From the NCBI RefSeq assembly GCF_010729665.1, contig NZ_AP022611.1:1-64000 (forward strand): a stretch of DNA of 64,000 nt, in the 5' to 3' direction. The notes beneath the pieces are model-generated. The model was not told where the DNA came from and made no database searches. It worked only from the letters and a program-made list of their open reading frames with translations. This document shows, in pieces, positions 1 through 10,664 of the stretch. Both the position numbers and the translations under genes were made by a program. How positions within the stretch are numbered: the stretch's first letter is position 1; each line of letters starts with the position of its first letter. This DNA comes from Mycolicibacterium madagascariense. GTDB taxonomy: Bacteria; Actinomycetota; Actinomycetes; Mycobacteriales; Mycobacteriaceae.

Positions 1-247
1 TGCGGTCACCGGACGTAACCACGCTGATGACGCGATGACGTGGACGCGCTGTAGCCGCAGTTCAAAGCATAAAAGAACGTGCCATAGCTGGCTGGCCGCG
101 TTCGCGAAATCCTCCCGCTGTCGGCACCAGCTGTGGACAGCTGACGATTTGGCCTGCACAGATGCCTATCGATGGGGTTATGATCACCGCATGCCCAAGA
201 AGGGCACAACTAAAGACCAATTAGAGCCCAACTCGAAAGGTGGCGTC

Positions 248-631
248 ATGGCGCATCTAGTGGCCAATCCGGTCAAGGTAGAGGTGAACGGGCTGTGCAA
301 CTACTCGGCCGACCCGGAGGACTGGTTCGACTACCGCAAGGCCCAGCAGTGCAAACGGATCTGCGGCAACTGCCCCCTGCGGCAGGCCTGCGCCCGCACC
401 GCGCTGGCGCTGGAGGCCACCGATGGCGTCTGGGCCGGTGTCGATCTGCCCGGCGAGCACGCCACCGTCGAGGAACACGCGGTCGCGCGGCGGCAGCTGG
501 CCATGGTGGTCGCGGCCATGGACCACCAGCCCGAACCGCACCGTCGCCGCTGCCTGGCGATCAGGGAAGCCATGCACCACGCCGCGTTCCCAGGGGCCGG
601 GGCGTACGTTGCGGAGTCGGCCAGTGCCTAG
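248..631 (+). CDS. WhiB-family iron-sulfur transcriptional regulator
   Basis: 127 residues. The four cluster-binding cysteines are visible at C17, C39, C42 and C48 (C-X2-C-X5-C at the second set), followed by the GVWAG turn at residues 60-64 that is diagnostic of WhiB proteins. WhiB proteins bind a [4Fe-4S] cluster and act with the primary sigma factor. I chose the ATG at 248 because an AAAGGTGG ribosome-binding site lies 5-12 bases upstream; the frame is open further upstream but that part has no WhiB character. A TATGAT box at 179-184 is a possible -10. The stop overlaps the GTG start of the next small gene, so the two are probably co-transcribed. whiB genes are common on mycobacterial plasmids and phages, which fits this accessory setting. 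Confidence 0.93.
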   Translation: MAHLVANPVKVEVNGLCNYSADPEDWFDYRKAQQCKRICGNCPLRQACARTALALEATDGVWAGVDLPGEHATVEEHAVARRQLAMVVAAMDHQPEPHRRRCLAIREAMHHAAFPGAGAYVAESASA

Positions 632-991
632 TTCAAGTCCGCGGACCTGCACCAACCGACTCCTTCGGGACTACCTCGTCGCGGCGCTGCGCTGCTCGGT
701 GCACCCGCTGACCACAACGCAGCTGCGCCAGGGCGCACCGCCGGTGGCCGTGCCGGGAAGCGCGCACCCACTGCCGCCGACCCAGGAGACCATCTACCGG
801 CTACTGCGCTGCCTGCAAAACGAAGGCGCCGTCGCCGCGGCCGACACCGCCACATGCCGCCGGGCCTGGGTTGCCACGGCCGACCCCGCCGCCGACCGTG
901 AAATCGCCACCTTGATGCGCTGTTCATCGCTCCCAGCGCCTCCGCCGCTCACCGGCCTCAGAAGCTCGACCCATGCCGGCGACGCCGCTGA
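624..991 (+). pseudogene. Small winged-helix-like protein, frameshifted near 905-911
   Basis: Starts with a GTG inside the end of the whiB-like gene. The first part reads in one frame (LRDYLVAALRCSVHPL, then TIYRLLRCLQNEGAVAAAD) and looks like a winged-helix DNA-binding domain of the same type as the next gene. After DREIAT the sensible continuation (LDALFIAPSASAAHR) lies in another frame and ends at 989-991, a natural overlap with the ATG at 973. One base has therefore been gained or lost around 905-911. Without the repair the first frame stays open to 1463 with no protein-like character. Function beyond probable DNA binding is unknown. Confidence 0.55.
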
Positions 992-1236
992 CCGCAGACG
1001 TGCTTGCCGCACTGGAGCGCATCGGAAGTCCGGTCAGCACAACCGATGTCATGCGATGGCTCAACCGCGACCGCACAACACCACTGGTCGTCGACCAGGT
1101 ATACCGCGCCCTGGATGCGCTGCGATCCCGAGGGACGGTGCAGCGCCTGAAATCGGCGGGAAACAAGCGGGTCCGCTACTGGACGCTCGCCGGGGGCGGA
1201 TGCACGTGCGGCGCAGCTCAACGAGGCGCGTCATGA
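973..1236 (+). CDS. Small winged-helix DNA-binding protein
   Basis: 87 residues. The segment LAALERIGSPVSTTDVMRW, followed by a VYRALDALRSRGTVQR helix and a basic wing ending in RVRYWTL, is a typical winged helix-turn-helix that fills the whole protein. It overlaps the end of the upstream gene by 19 bases, and both proteins have the same fold pattern, so they look like a tandem duplication. The C-terminal tail has a C-x-C. Likely a regulator within the element; target unknown. Confidence 0.65.
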   Translation: MPATPLTADVLAALERIGSPVSTTDVMRWLNRDRTTPLVVDQVYRALDALRSRGTVQRLKSAGNKRVRYWTLAGGGCTCGAAQRGAS

Positions 1237-1739
1237 CCGGCACCGGCAGGGCTGGCGACGAGCAGCCCTGTCGATCGGGCAGTGGCTGCGGATTCTGCTG
1301 TCGGGCCGCCCACACCAGGTCATCGGAGACGACCCCGCCGATCCCTACCTGCTGCGGTGGTTCCTCATCCCACACACCCGATCCTCAACATCTACCGGCA
1401 CCGCTTCTGCCAATCCGATCCCAGTGTCCCGCGACCATCCGTGGCATTTCGTGTCCATCGTGATTCACGGGCGCTACCGGAGGTCGGCCAACACCGCACC
1501 GTGGTGCGTGGGCCCAGATCGGTGGCGCTGCGCCGCGCCAGCTCCCGGCACCGCGTGGAGCTGCTCGGGTACCCGGTCACGACGGTGATCCTCACCGGCC
1601 CGCGGTGCCGATCCTGGGGCTTTTGGTGTCCACGCCCGGCCGGGCCGCCTGCGTTCGTGCCGTGGACGCAGTTCGGCTCCGGCGGATGCGGCGAATACCT
1701 CACCGGCCCCGCCCGAAAACCAGGAGTACGACCGCATGA
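1200..1739 (+). pseudogene. Cupin-like small protein, broken by about three frameshifts
   Basis: No single frame is complete, but alternating two frames gives a continuous protein-like sequence: DPADPYLLRWFLIP, then HPILNIYRHRFCQSDP, then RDHPWHFVSIVIHGRYR, then a C-terminal part with VELLGYPVTTVILTGPR and WGFWCPR. The pattern LLRW-IP-LN-Y-HRF-SD-HDHPW resembles small cupin-like proteins encoded by actinophages and actinobacterial mobile elements. Frame changes fall near 1372, 1425 and 1480. The start is uncertain (ATG at 1200 or within the preceding gene) and the likely end overlaps the ATG at 1736. Either raw sequence errors or genuine decay. Confidence 0.45.
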
Positions 1740-1994
1740 CCACCAATATCAGCACCGAGCGCCGCACCCGTTGTGCGCGCCGCCGTCGCCGCGCAGCAAC
1801 CTCCCGCCGTGGTGCGGGTGCTCGTCACCGGATATTTCAGCCGGTACGCGCGGTGCAGCTGCGGCTGGGCGGGGCGAGGCCGGCTGCTGCGTTCGCTCAG
1901 CGTCCTCGACGCGCTCACCCACGCAGCACGGCAGGGATGCCGGCCCGGCGTTCCGCTGATCGACGTCGACATCGGCGTGGGCGAACGGCCATGA
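1736..1994 (+). pseudogene. Small CxC-motif protein, probable frameshift near its start
   Basis: An ATG at 1736 has a good AGGAG site just upstream and begins MTTNISTE; the well-behaved remainder lies in another frame from a GTG at 1773 to the stop at 1992-1994 (RVLVTGYFSRYARCSCGWAG, then LLRSLSVLDALTHAARQG). The CxCGW motif followed by a helix with a conserved His resembles small zinc-binding proteins of actinobacterial mobile elements. If only the GTG at 1773 is used, the product is an intact 73-residue protein. The stop overlaps an ATG at 1991, suggesting another tiny gene up to about 2095 (MGINDRRLRAFFAVRGYPDP in one frame), which I cannot confirm. Confidence 0.4.
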
Positions 1995-2160
1995 CGCCGG
2001 GGCGCCGATGGGCATCAACGACCGGCGGCTACGGGCGTTCTTCGCCGTCCGGGGCTACCCAGACCCCGCCACTGTCAGTCAGGAGAGGACAATATGGCCC
2101 GCAACAGCAAGCCGGACCCGAACCAGCCGGATCTGTTCAGCATCCTCGACGACGCAGGCG

Positions 2161-2769
2161 GTGACGGTGATCGACCCGGAGATCCTCAAGGCGGTGACGA
2201 CGGTCTACTCGACCGATCTGAGCCTGCCCGAGGAATGGACCCCGGAACGTCGCAACGAGTTCCTGACGGCCGAGGCGGACAAGATCAGTTCGATGGCGGC
2301 CAGCATGGCCGAGGAACTGTGGGAGAAAGCCCTCGTGGCGTGGAGCCGCCAGCGCAACGGCCAGACGCCCAATCACGCGACCAAAGTGGCGTTGCTGCAG
2401 GCGGCGCGGGAGCAGGCAGCGCGAACAGTGCTGAACAACGAACTCTACGAACTGATCGAGACCGACGAGACCAGCTCGGAGTTGGAGACCGCGGACCAGG
2501 CGCCGAACCCAGCGGACCTCAGCTGGGAGCAGCGCTGGACGATTCCGGCCCTGCAGAGCGAGCCCAACGAGGACCTCGAAGCACTGATCGACCACCTGTG
2601 GCCGGCCCCGGACTATTCGGGTCCATTTCGGATCAAGGCGGGATACCTGATGGCGGCGCGGGCCGAGGACGCTCTGGAACTACCCGGCCACCCCGAGGAC
2701 CCCTTGACCGCCGAACTGGCGCAGATGATCTTGCGCGACCTGCACGCGGACGGCCTACCCGAGCGGTAG
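2161..2769 (+). CDS. Hypothetical helical protein upstream of the methylase-helicase
   Basis: About 202 residues from a GTG, with strongly coding-like composition (LPEEWTPERRNEFLTAEADKI, then AREQAARTVLNNELYELIET). It is mostly charged helices and I recognise no family. A well-placed ATG at 2094 with an AGGAGAGGAC site begins MARNSKPDPNQPDLFSILDD in a different frame. Joining that start to this gene needs a one-base shift near 2150, so the true start may be 2094. The same short DLFxxLxD motif recurs at the beginning of the next gene (VSLFDNLTD), hinting at a shared docking peptide. Directly upstream of, and probably co-transcribed with, the methylase-helicase. Confidence 0.55.
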   Translation: MTVIDPEILKAVTTVYSTDLSLPEEWTPERRNEFLTAEADKISSMAASMAEELWEKALVAWSRQRNGQTPNHATKVALLQAAREQAARTVLNNELYELIETDETSSELETADQAPNPADLSWEQRWTIPALQSEPNEDLEALIDHLWPAPDYSGPFRIKAGYLMAARAEDALELPGHPEDPLTAELAQMILRDLHADGLPER

Positions 2770-5700
2770 GCCCCCAGGTCTCACTCTTCGACAACCTCAC
2801 CGACGTGGTTGACGATTTCGTTGACGACGCGGCCGCCGCGGCACCTTCCGAACTGACGATCGAGGACCTCGCAGACGACCGCAGCGAGGCCACGCCCGCA
2901 CTCGCGGTGCCCGCGGCCGTCGCCGCGCCGACCCCGCCACCGGAACCGGAGCCGGCACCCGATGAGTTCCGCAGCGCCGCCGACTTTCCCGCCAGCACCG
3001 ACGTTTTGGTGCCTTCCGGGGCCAAGGCGCGTGCCCGCGCGAACATCGCCGCCATCGAACTTCGTGCACGCCCTGCGCGACGCCGGCCGCCCTGCGACCC
3101 TGCCCGAGCAGCGCACCCTGGCCGCCTGGTCGGGATGGGGGGCCATCCCCCAGATGTTCGATCCGCGCGCGGACGACTTCGCCGCCGAACGCGCTCAGTT
3201 GGCCGGCCTGCTCACCCCCGAGCAGTACCGTCGCGCCCAGGCGTCGATCCTCAATGCGCACTACACCGACCCGCCGTGGTGTCGGCGGTCTGGGATGCAC
3301 TAGGCGCGGCGGGTTTCTCCGGTGGCCCGGTGCTCGAACCCGGCTGCGGCAGCGGCACATTCATCGGCCACGCACCCGAGGGCGCCACCGTCGTCGGCGT
3401 CGAAGCCGACGACATCACCGCGGCCATCGCCGCGCTGCTCTACCCCTCAGCGCAGATCCGGCACGAAGGATTCGAGACCACCCGCATCCCGGAGGGCAGC
3501 TTTACCGCGGCGGTCGGCAACGTTCCGTTCGGCAAGTACGCCCTCACCGACCCGGTGCACAATCCGCGCCGCCACAGCATCCACAACCACTTCATCGTCA
3601 AGTCACTGTCCCTGGTCGCCCCCGGCGGCTACGTCGCCGTGCTCACCAGCCGCTACACCATGGACTCGGTAAAGAGCACTGCACGCCAGAACATCGCACA
3701 ACGCGCCGACCTCATCGGTGCACTGCGGCTTCCGTCGCAGGCGTTCAGCCGGGTCGCCGGCACGGACGTCGTCACCGACCTGCTGATCTTCCGTCGTCGA
3801 GAGGACGGCGCCCATGTCGATCTCGACACCCTGGACTGGATCGACACCGAGGACGCCGAGCTGGTCGACCCGCGCACCGGCGACGAGGAACAACTCCCCG
3901 TCAACGCCTACTTCCTCAACAACCCGCATCGCGTCCTGGGGGACACCGAGCTGGGCCACGGTGTGCACGGCTCAGCACAGCTCGTCGTCGCCGGCGCCAC
4001 CGGCCACGCCCTGGCCGACCAGATCCGCGATCACCTCCAGCCGATGATGACCGCGGCGGTCGCGCGCGGCATGGGCCTCACCGCCCGCAGCACCGACCTG
4101 TCAGAGCGCATCACCGAGAACTTCACGCCCGGCCTGCGCACCCAGGACACCCAGGTCGACGACCCCCCGCTCTACACGCTGCGCTACAACGCGGCCACCC
4201 GCAGCATCGACGTCTGGGCCGGCCACGGGTGGGAGCCCAACAAGACACCCAGGACGCTGGTCGAGGAGACAAAGGAACTCATCGCGCTGCGCGACGTCGC
4301 CACCGCCCTCATCGCCGCCCAACGCGACGGTGAGCCCGAGCACGACCGCGACCAACTGCGCGCGCACCTGAACACCCTCTACGACAACTACGTCCGCAAG
4401 CGCGGACCGGTCAACCGCTTCGAGTGGGTGCAGCGCAACGCCACCCAAACCCTGCACGACAAGCGCATCGCCAAGCTCGAAACGACCTGGCGCGAGCAGG
4501 AGGGAACCACTGGCCGACCCTACGACGGTCCCGTGCCCACCGAACTCGTCGACCAGTGGGAGGCCGAAGCCTGGGAGCCCCCGGAGCCGTTCAAGAAGTT
4601 CCGTCACCTCGAAGGCGGCATGCGCTACGACCCTGGCTGGGCGGTCGTGTCCTCACTGGAGGACTTCGACGAGGAGACCGGAACCGCCACCAAGGCACCG
4701 ATCTTCACCCGCGACGTGCTCACCGCAGACGTCGAGCGCACCACCGCCGACACTCCCGAAGAAGCGCTCGCGATGAGCCTGGACCGGACCCGGCGCGTCG
4801 ACGTCGACTTGATCGGCGAGCTACTCGGCGTGGGCGAAGAGGACACCCGCGCTCTGATCGACGGACTGGTCTACCCCAGCCTCGACGATCCCGACGAGCT
4901 GGTCCCGGCCACCACCGCGCTCTCGGGCAACGTGCGCTCAAGCTCGCCGCCGCGATCGAAGCCGCTGACACCAACCCGGTCTACGAGCCCTACGTCGCCG
5001 CGTTGCGCGAGGTGCAGCCCGAGCGACGCGAAGCCGAGGACATCAAAGTGCGCCCCGGCGCACCCTGGATTCCGGCGCCCGTCATCGCCTCCTTCGCCGA
5101 GAAGACCTTCGGGGTCACCGGTGTCACCGCCGAGCACATCGGCGGCCGCTGGACGGTCGACGTCCCCGGCTACAGACGCCACGGCCGCCTCATGACCGAC
5201 GAATGGGGGTTGGACAAGCGCAACTTCGACGCGATAAGCCTGCTCGAAGCGGTCTGCAACTCCAAGGCCGTCGTCATCACCACCGAAGAGGGCGAGGTCG
5301 ACGCACAAGCGACGTTCGCCGCACAGGCCAAGTGCGCCAAAATCACCGAGGAATTCAGCCGCTGGCTGTGGTCTGACGACGAGCGCCGCGACACCCTCGT
5401 CACCGAGTACAACCGCCGGTTCAACTCCCTGCGCGCCCCCGTGTACGACGGGAGCCATCTGCGGCTACCGGGGCTCTCCGATCACTTCACGCCGCACTTT
5501 TACCAGCGCAACGCCGTCGCCCGCATCATCAACGAGCCCTCCACCCTCCTTGACCACGTAGTTGGCGCGGGCAAGACTGGCACACTTTTGATTTCGGCGA
5601 TGGAGCTTCGCCGCCTCGGCCTGGTCCGCCAGCCCTGGATCGTGGTGCCCAACCACATCATCGAACAGGTCGGGCGTGAGGCCAAGCAGTGGTACCCCGC

Positions 5701-8260
5701 CGCCAACGTCCTGCTGGGGTCCTCCGCCACCACCGCCGAAGGCCGGCGGCGGTTCATCGCCCAGAGCGCGGCCAGCGAGTGGGACATGGTGATCGTGCCG
5801 CAGTCGGCGTTCACCGCGATCAACGTCTCCAACGACGTGCGCACCGCCTACGCCGAGAAGCAGCTCGACGAGCTGCGCGCACAGCTGCAGGACTCCACAG
5901 TCGAACGCAGCCAAAAGGCCATCATGCGGGCCATCAAGGCAGCCCAGGCGCGCCTGGAAAAGCTGATGGCCGCCGAAACCAAGGACATCGGACTGCGTTT
6001 CGAGGAATCGGGGTGCGATTACCTGATGATCGACGAAGCGCACATGTACAAGAACAAGCAGCGCGTGTGCAACATCGAGGAGCTGTCATGCGCGACCGCC
6101 GCGCAGCGCGCCGAGGACCTCAGTCTCAAACTCGACGTACTGCGTGAGCGGCGCCGCGACGAGGCGCGGGCCCGCGGTGTCCCCGAGCACGCCGTCGTCG
6201 AGCGGGTGGCCACCTTCGCGACCGGAACCCCGATCGCCAACTCCCTCGGCGAGCTTTTCGTCATGCAGGCCTACCTCCGGCCCGACCTGCTGCGAGGCCG
6301 GTGTGGCCGATCTAGGGGACTGGGGGCGGCGTTCACCGCCACGCACACCAGCGTCGAGGTCAACGCGACCGGCACCAAACTGCGCCCGGTGACACGCGTC
6401 GCCAAGTTCACCAACCTGCCTGAGCTGCTGGCGTTGACGAACGCCTACACCGATGTCGTCACCCGCGACCAAGTACCGGTCAAACTGCCCGAACTGCGCA
6501 CTGGGGCGCGTCAGATCGTCAGCCTCAAACCCGATGTCGAGGTCGTCGACTTCATTGGCGATCTGGGCTGGCGCGCAGAGCATCTCGACGCCCGAAAACC
6601 ACAGCGCGACAACATCCTCAAGATCAGCAATGACGGCCGTAACGCCTCCCTGGACCCAAGAATGGCCCACCTCGGTGCCCCCGAGCACAGCAGGGCCGCC
6701 GAAGTAGCCGAACGCGCCACGGAGGTGCAGCGGCGGCTGGGCGATCGTCAGTACCGTGACCGCGACACCGGCGAACTCCTTCCCGCACGCGGTCCGCTGC
6801 AGCTGATGTTCTGCGACCGGGGCACCCCGTCGAAAGATCCGCGCCAGTTCACCGTCTACCAAGCCATCAAGGACGAACTCGTCGCTCGAGGTATGCCGCC
6901 AGAGGCCATCCGATTCGTTCACGAGGCGCGCAATCCCGCACAGCTCAAAGCCCTCTTCGCGCAATGCAATCGCGGCGAGGTGTCGGTGCTTATCGGCAGT
7001 ACCGAGAAGATGGGCACCGGCACCAACGTGCAGTCCCGCCTGGCCGCCCTGCACCACGTCGACGTTCCGTGGCGTCCCGCTGACCTGGAGCAGCGCGAAG
7101 GGCGCATCGTGCGCCAGGGCAACCAGAACGACGAGATCGACATGTTCCTGTACGTCACCGAGTCCAGCTACGACACCGTGATGTGGCAGAAAGTGCAGGC
7201 GAAAGACCTGTTCATCCAACAGATGCGGCGAAAGGAAGTGCTCGACTCCGAGATCGAGGATCTCGGTGGGGGAGACATCGGCGCGGCCGCGGCCGAAGCG
7301 AAGGCCATCGCCACCGGTGACCCCCGCTACCTGCGCCAGGTCGAACTCGACGACACCGTACGCCGCCTCACCGCGCTGGACCGGGCGCACCAGCAGTCCG
7401 TACGCAGCCGCGACTGGCAGGTCACCGTTCTCGAACGCGCCATTCCGAACAAGCAGACCGACATCGACGCCCTCGCCCCCGTAGCGCAGGCCGCCGCCGA
7501 GCGCGGGGACGCACCGCACCGCGTCGTCGTCGGCGGCAGCACCTTCGCCGAGCGCACCGATGCCGCGGCCGCCCTCACGACGGCGTGCCGTCGCGCCTAC
7601 TTGGCCGGCAAGGACCGCGGCGCCTCGCGCTTTGAACCAATCGGCGCCGCCATCAACGGGGTCGAGGTCCTGGGCGCCCGTGACCTCACCCACGACATGT
7701 TGCTGCTGCGGCTGAACGTCCCCTCGCGCAGCGCCGAAATAGACGGTGCCGAGCTGTTGGCCGCCGGGTCATCGCTCGGGCTCGACGTCTCCGGACCAAA
7801 ACAGCTCGGTCTGTTGCGCCGCGTGGAGAATCTCTACACCGGACTGCCTGAGCACCACGTGCGCCTGCAGCGCGAACAAGAACGCCAGCGTGCCGAACTC
7901 GATGACCTGCTGGCTCATCCGCCAGCGCCTTTCGAGCAGCGTAGCGAGCTGGAGGCCAAGCAAGCGGAGTTGTCCGCGCTCACGTTGGAGCTGCGGATGG
8001 CCGCCGAGACCCCCGAGGCGAAGGCCCGCGCCGAAGCCGCCAACCAGCGGATGAAGATGCGCGGACGCGAACCCGGCTGGAGTCTCACCCTGAACCCCAC
8101 CCCGGCGCTGGTCGAAGAACTCGGCTATCCCAACGCCGACGCGGTGCGCCGCGCCGTGCGCATCCGCGAACGCATGGCGCTCGAACACCACCAGCGCGAG
8201 ATCACGCCCCGCAACCAGGATCGCAGCCGCGACGAGGACGACCGCGGACTTGGCCACTAG
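2770..8260 (+). pseudogene. Giant N6-adenine methylase / SNF2-type helicase, frameshifted
   Basis: One gene of about 1,830 codons in several frames. N-terminal part: an acidic linker, then WSGWGAIPQMFD, then a methyltransferase with motif I EPGCGSGTF and motif IV GNVPFGKY. C-terminal part, open from about 4,930 to 8,260: SNF2/DEAH helicase with Walker A HVVGAGKTGT, the DEAH box LMIDEAHMYKN, the motif TFATGTPIANS, and the C-terminal lobe with STEKMGTGTNVQ and EQREGRIVRQGNQND, then a coiled-coil tail. Frame changes are needed near 3,060, 3,285 and 4,925. Such fused methylase-helicases are found on actinobacterial plasmids and phages and are linked to DNA modification or element maintenance. No clear start codon exists near 2,770; the ATG at 2,094 could be the start if the frame really runs through. 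Artefact or decay cannot be separated from sequence alone. Confidence 0.8.
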
Positions 8261-8264
8261 CGGA

Positions 8265-8296
8265 CATATCGGCACTAATTGCCCATATGGGCACTA
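8265..8296. repeat. Two 13-bp direct repeats with an overlapping palindrome
   Basis: CATATCGGCACTA (8265-8277) and CATATGGGCACTA (8284-8296) differ at one base and are offset by 19 bp. The second overlaps the perfect palindrome GCCCATATGGGC (8281-8292). They lie between the methylase-helicase stop and the next start, so they may be a regulator-binding site. Two copies are too few to call iterons. Confidence 0.5.
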
Positions 8297-8369
8297 TGGG
8301 GCGGAAACTCGGCCGCCACGTCTGGTCTAGCGTCCCAGGCTGAAAGGCACTGACGGAGAGGAGTTCCGC

Positions 8370-9350
8370 GTGACCGCACCCCTCGACGAATGGGTGAACC
8401 GGTCGGGGATGGTCATCGATGCCATGGCTCACTTCGATCTGCCCGCCCGCCTCGACCTGGACTACTCGCTGCCCTCCCTACGCGCAGTGGTGGCCGCCGC
8501 CCGCGAGCGCTTCGCCGATCCCGCCGAAGCGCTCGACACCGACGAGCAGCCCTTCGTCGAGGGACTGGTCGCGTACGTGGGGGAGTGCCTCCTGCGGGTC
8601 GGTCGTGGCCAATGGGGCTGGGACGACGCCCCCGGATTCGCCACGCGCGGCCATCCGCCGCTCACCGACGCCGGGCTGCTCGGGCGCCTGTCGAGTCACC
8701 GGTGGGTGTTCGACGACGTTGACGTGGCCGGAGTGCCGGTGGTCGACGCCGACCCGGCGCTCGACGTCGCGCCCGCCTCACCGCTGCACCTGCTCCTGGC
8801 CGAACTAGGTAATGGGCGGCCGGAAACCATTGCCGCGGAATACGAACGGTGGCAACGCGCGGCCAGCACGCACGCCGCCGGCCACCCGGCATGGACCGAG
8901 CCGTCCGCACCGGTCCTGACCGCGGGGTTCCCCCGGCTTCCCCGCTCACCCGAACTCGACGCATGGCTCGAACAGCGCCGCCACGCCTTCCCCCGATGGG
9001 CCCAGACCTACGGCGACGGTTGGGATTTCACGGCCGACACCATCGATGCCCTTGCCGATCTGGTGTTCCGCGTGACACCGACCGTCGAGGCCCTACTGGA
9101 CCCGGCCAACGCCGATTTCGCCGAAGGCGCCGGCTGGTATCTGGGGGAGGCGCTGCGCCGGGCCTATCCGTCGCGGTGGGCATTTCGGGCATACCTCCGC
9201 GAGCCGGGTGACCCGCTGGCTGTGTGCTTCACCGTTCAAACCGCCGACGACCGCGACGTCACCGGACCCTTGATCCGGTTGAAGCTGGCACTCAAACGCC
9301 GCGACCCAGCACGGCTGCGGACCGGATACGACGCGTGGGCCGCCGGCTAA
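8370..9350 (+). CDS. Hypothetical protein with an internal duplication
   Basis: 326 residues from a GTG with a GAGAGGAG site a few bases upstream. Two halves resemble each other: around residues 35-90 (ending LVAYVGECLLRVGRGQWGWDD) and around residues 225-280 (GWYLGEALRRAYPSRWAFR), each a helix pair with a W-x-[WF] ending. There is no signal peptide or membrane segment, and I recognise no characterised family. It follows the methylase-helicase in the same direction after a repeat-bearing gap of about 110 bases. Confidence 0.75.
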   Translation: MTAPLDEWVNRSGMVIDAMAHFDLPARLDLDYSLPSLRAVVAAARERFADPAEALDTDEQPFVEGLVAYVGECLLRVGRGQWGWDDAPGFATRGHPPLTDAGLLGRLSSHRWVFDDVDVAGVPVVDADPALDVAPASPLHLLLAELGNGRPETIAAEYERWQRAASTHAAGHPAWTEPSAPVLTAGFPRLPRSPELDAWLEQRRHAFPRWAQTYGDGWDFTADTIDALADLVFRVTPTVEALLDPANADFAEGAGWYLGEALRRAYPSRWAFRAYLREPGDPLAVCFTVQTADDRDVTGPLIRLKLALKRRDPARLRTGYDAWAAG

Positions 9351-9376
9351 CGGGCGAGGGCGAGCCGCCAAAGCGC

Positions 9377-10315
9377 CTAGAGGATGCTCGGCGGGATCGC
9401 GGGCCCCGCGCCCGGACCCGCCGCGGCGCCGCCGGGATCGATCGGCTCGATGGCCTCACTGCCGTCGCGGAAGTCATGCAGCCAGTCCCAGTACGGATCA
9501 GACGAGGCCTCGAACTGCTGACCGACGGTCTGAAAGCCCGACACAAGTCGTGCCGATTTCTCCTGCGCGTTGCTCGCGACCTGCTTGGCCTCAGATGCCT
9601 TGCGGTCTAGGAACTCCGCGAGCTGCTCGCGACCGGCGGCGGTGCCCAGGGACGGTTGCATGGCGGCGACGCCCTGCTGAATCTCCTGTTGGATGCGCTG
9701 CAGCTGCGTCTTGGTCTGCGCATCGGCGGTGTGCGCGTCGATGATGTGCTGCGCCAACCCCTGGTCGGCTTCGTTGAGCGCGTCGTGGGTCTTGCGCAGC
9801 TTGGCATCAGCGGCCTCGGCCTGATCGGCGCCCTTGCCGTCCCAGCCTGCCGGCCGGACCGATCCTGGCGGCAACGGGCGGTGATCAGGCACCCACACCC
9901 CGGACCCATCCGGGGACTCGGTGTAGCGCGGGCCCATCGGGTACTGCGGCGGTCCGAGTTCACCCGGCTTCTTGAGGATTACGCCGCCGTCGTCGTGAAT
10001 ACCGTCGAGAGTGGAGCGCGGCATTCCCGACGACGTGGGCATCTGCTGCTCGGGGATGTAAGGCGGGTACTGCGGCACCTGCGGAGCAACACCATCAGGG
10101 CCGGGGATCTGAGGCTGGTACGTCGGGGCCGGATATGGCGGCAATGTGGGGTCCGGCGTCGGCGAGTCCAACGGCGGGTTGAAACCGCCCAACCCGCCGA
10201 TGCCCGTCATCAAGTCGTTGACCTGCTGTTGCCAGAACCCCACGACAACGACGATAAAGGCACAGCTCGCACCCTCGCCACCAGGTGCGCCCACTATCGC
10301 GCCAAGAAAGCGCAT
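9377..10315 (-). CDS. DUF4226-type mycobacterial protein with proline-rich linker
   Basis: 312 residues. The N-terminus has one hydrophobic segment (ASCAFIVVVVGFW, about residues 16-30). A long Pro-rich region follows (about 50-150), then a helical domain (about 190-290) with DAKLRKTHDALNEADQGL and EIQQGVAAMQPSLGTAAGRE, characteristic of DUF4226, a family found in mycobacteria often near type VII secretion genes. I start at the ATG whose first residues are MRFLGAIVG; the longer frame upstream overlaps the divergent neighbour and lacks protein character. Only 10 bases separate it from that divergent gene. Likely membrane-anchored or exported; role unknown. Confidence 0.8.
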   Translation of the reverse strand: MRFLGAIVGAPGGEGASCAFIVVVVGFWQQQVNDLMTGIGGLGGFNPPLDSPTPDPTLPPYPAPTYQPQIPGPDGVAPQVPQYPPYIPEQQMPTSSGMPRSTLDGIHDDGGVILKKPGELGPPQYPMGPRYTESPDGSGVWVPDHRPLPPGSVRPAGWDGKGADQAEAADAKLRKTHDALNEADQGLAQHIIDAHTADAQTKTQLQRIQQEIQQGVAAMQPSLGTAAGREQLAEFLDRKASEAKQVASNAQEKSARLVSGFQTVGQQFEASSDPYWDWLHDFRDGSEAIEPIDPGGAAAGPGAGPAIPPSIL

Positions 10316-10325
10316 AATCGCACAT

Positions 10326-10643
10326 GTGTTCGATAACTGGCAGCTCTCCTCGCAGTATCCGACGCTGTTCGCGGTGTCGCGGCCAGTCTGGGTGAACACG
10401 GCCCGCCCCCTGCCGCCGAGCGGTGCACGGATGGACGAGGTACCGCTGTTCGTCCGTAGTGAGGGCCTACTGGTCGAGCCGCGCATGCCCGGTCACCTCA
10501 TCGCCTGGCTGAGACGCAGTGACGGGAGCTGGATCGCCGTCGTCGAGGTGGAGCTGTTCAGCGCGAACCGGCGCTCACGCACCACCGCCACGTTGTGGCT
10601 TCCCGCCGGCGACGTCAGCCCTGACGATGAGCAGTCCGCGTAG
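10326..10643 (+). CDS. Small hypothetical protein
   Basis: 105 residues from a GTG (FDNWQLSSQYPTLFAVSRPV). It is beta-rich, with HLIAWLRRSDGSWIAVVEVE and RSRTTATLWLP, and suggests a compact soluble domain. It is transcribed away from the DUF4226 gene across a 10-base gap and is convergent with the large gene that ends at 10665. No family recognised. Confidence 0.6.
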   Translation: MFDNWQLSSQYPTLFAVSRPVWVNTARPLPPSGARMDEVPLFVRSEGLLVEPRMPGHLIAWLRRSDGSWIAVVEVELFSANRRSRTTATLWLPAGDVSPDDEQSA

Positions 10644-10664
10644 CCAGCCGTCCTCGGCGTCGGC

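Noticed and set aside
2094..3055. Gly/Arg-rich frame read as one long disordered N-terminus of the helicase
   Set aside because: The overlapping frame 2161-2769 has clear coding composition while this one is repetitive; kept only as an alternative start in the evidence.
6086..7693. 535-codon open frame on the minus strand
   Set aside because: Antisense to the helicase half, whose motifs are unambiguous.
8265..8296. Replication origin iterons
   Set aside because: Only two copies, no Rep gene and no AT-rich unwinding region adjacent.
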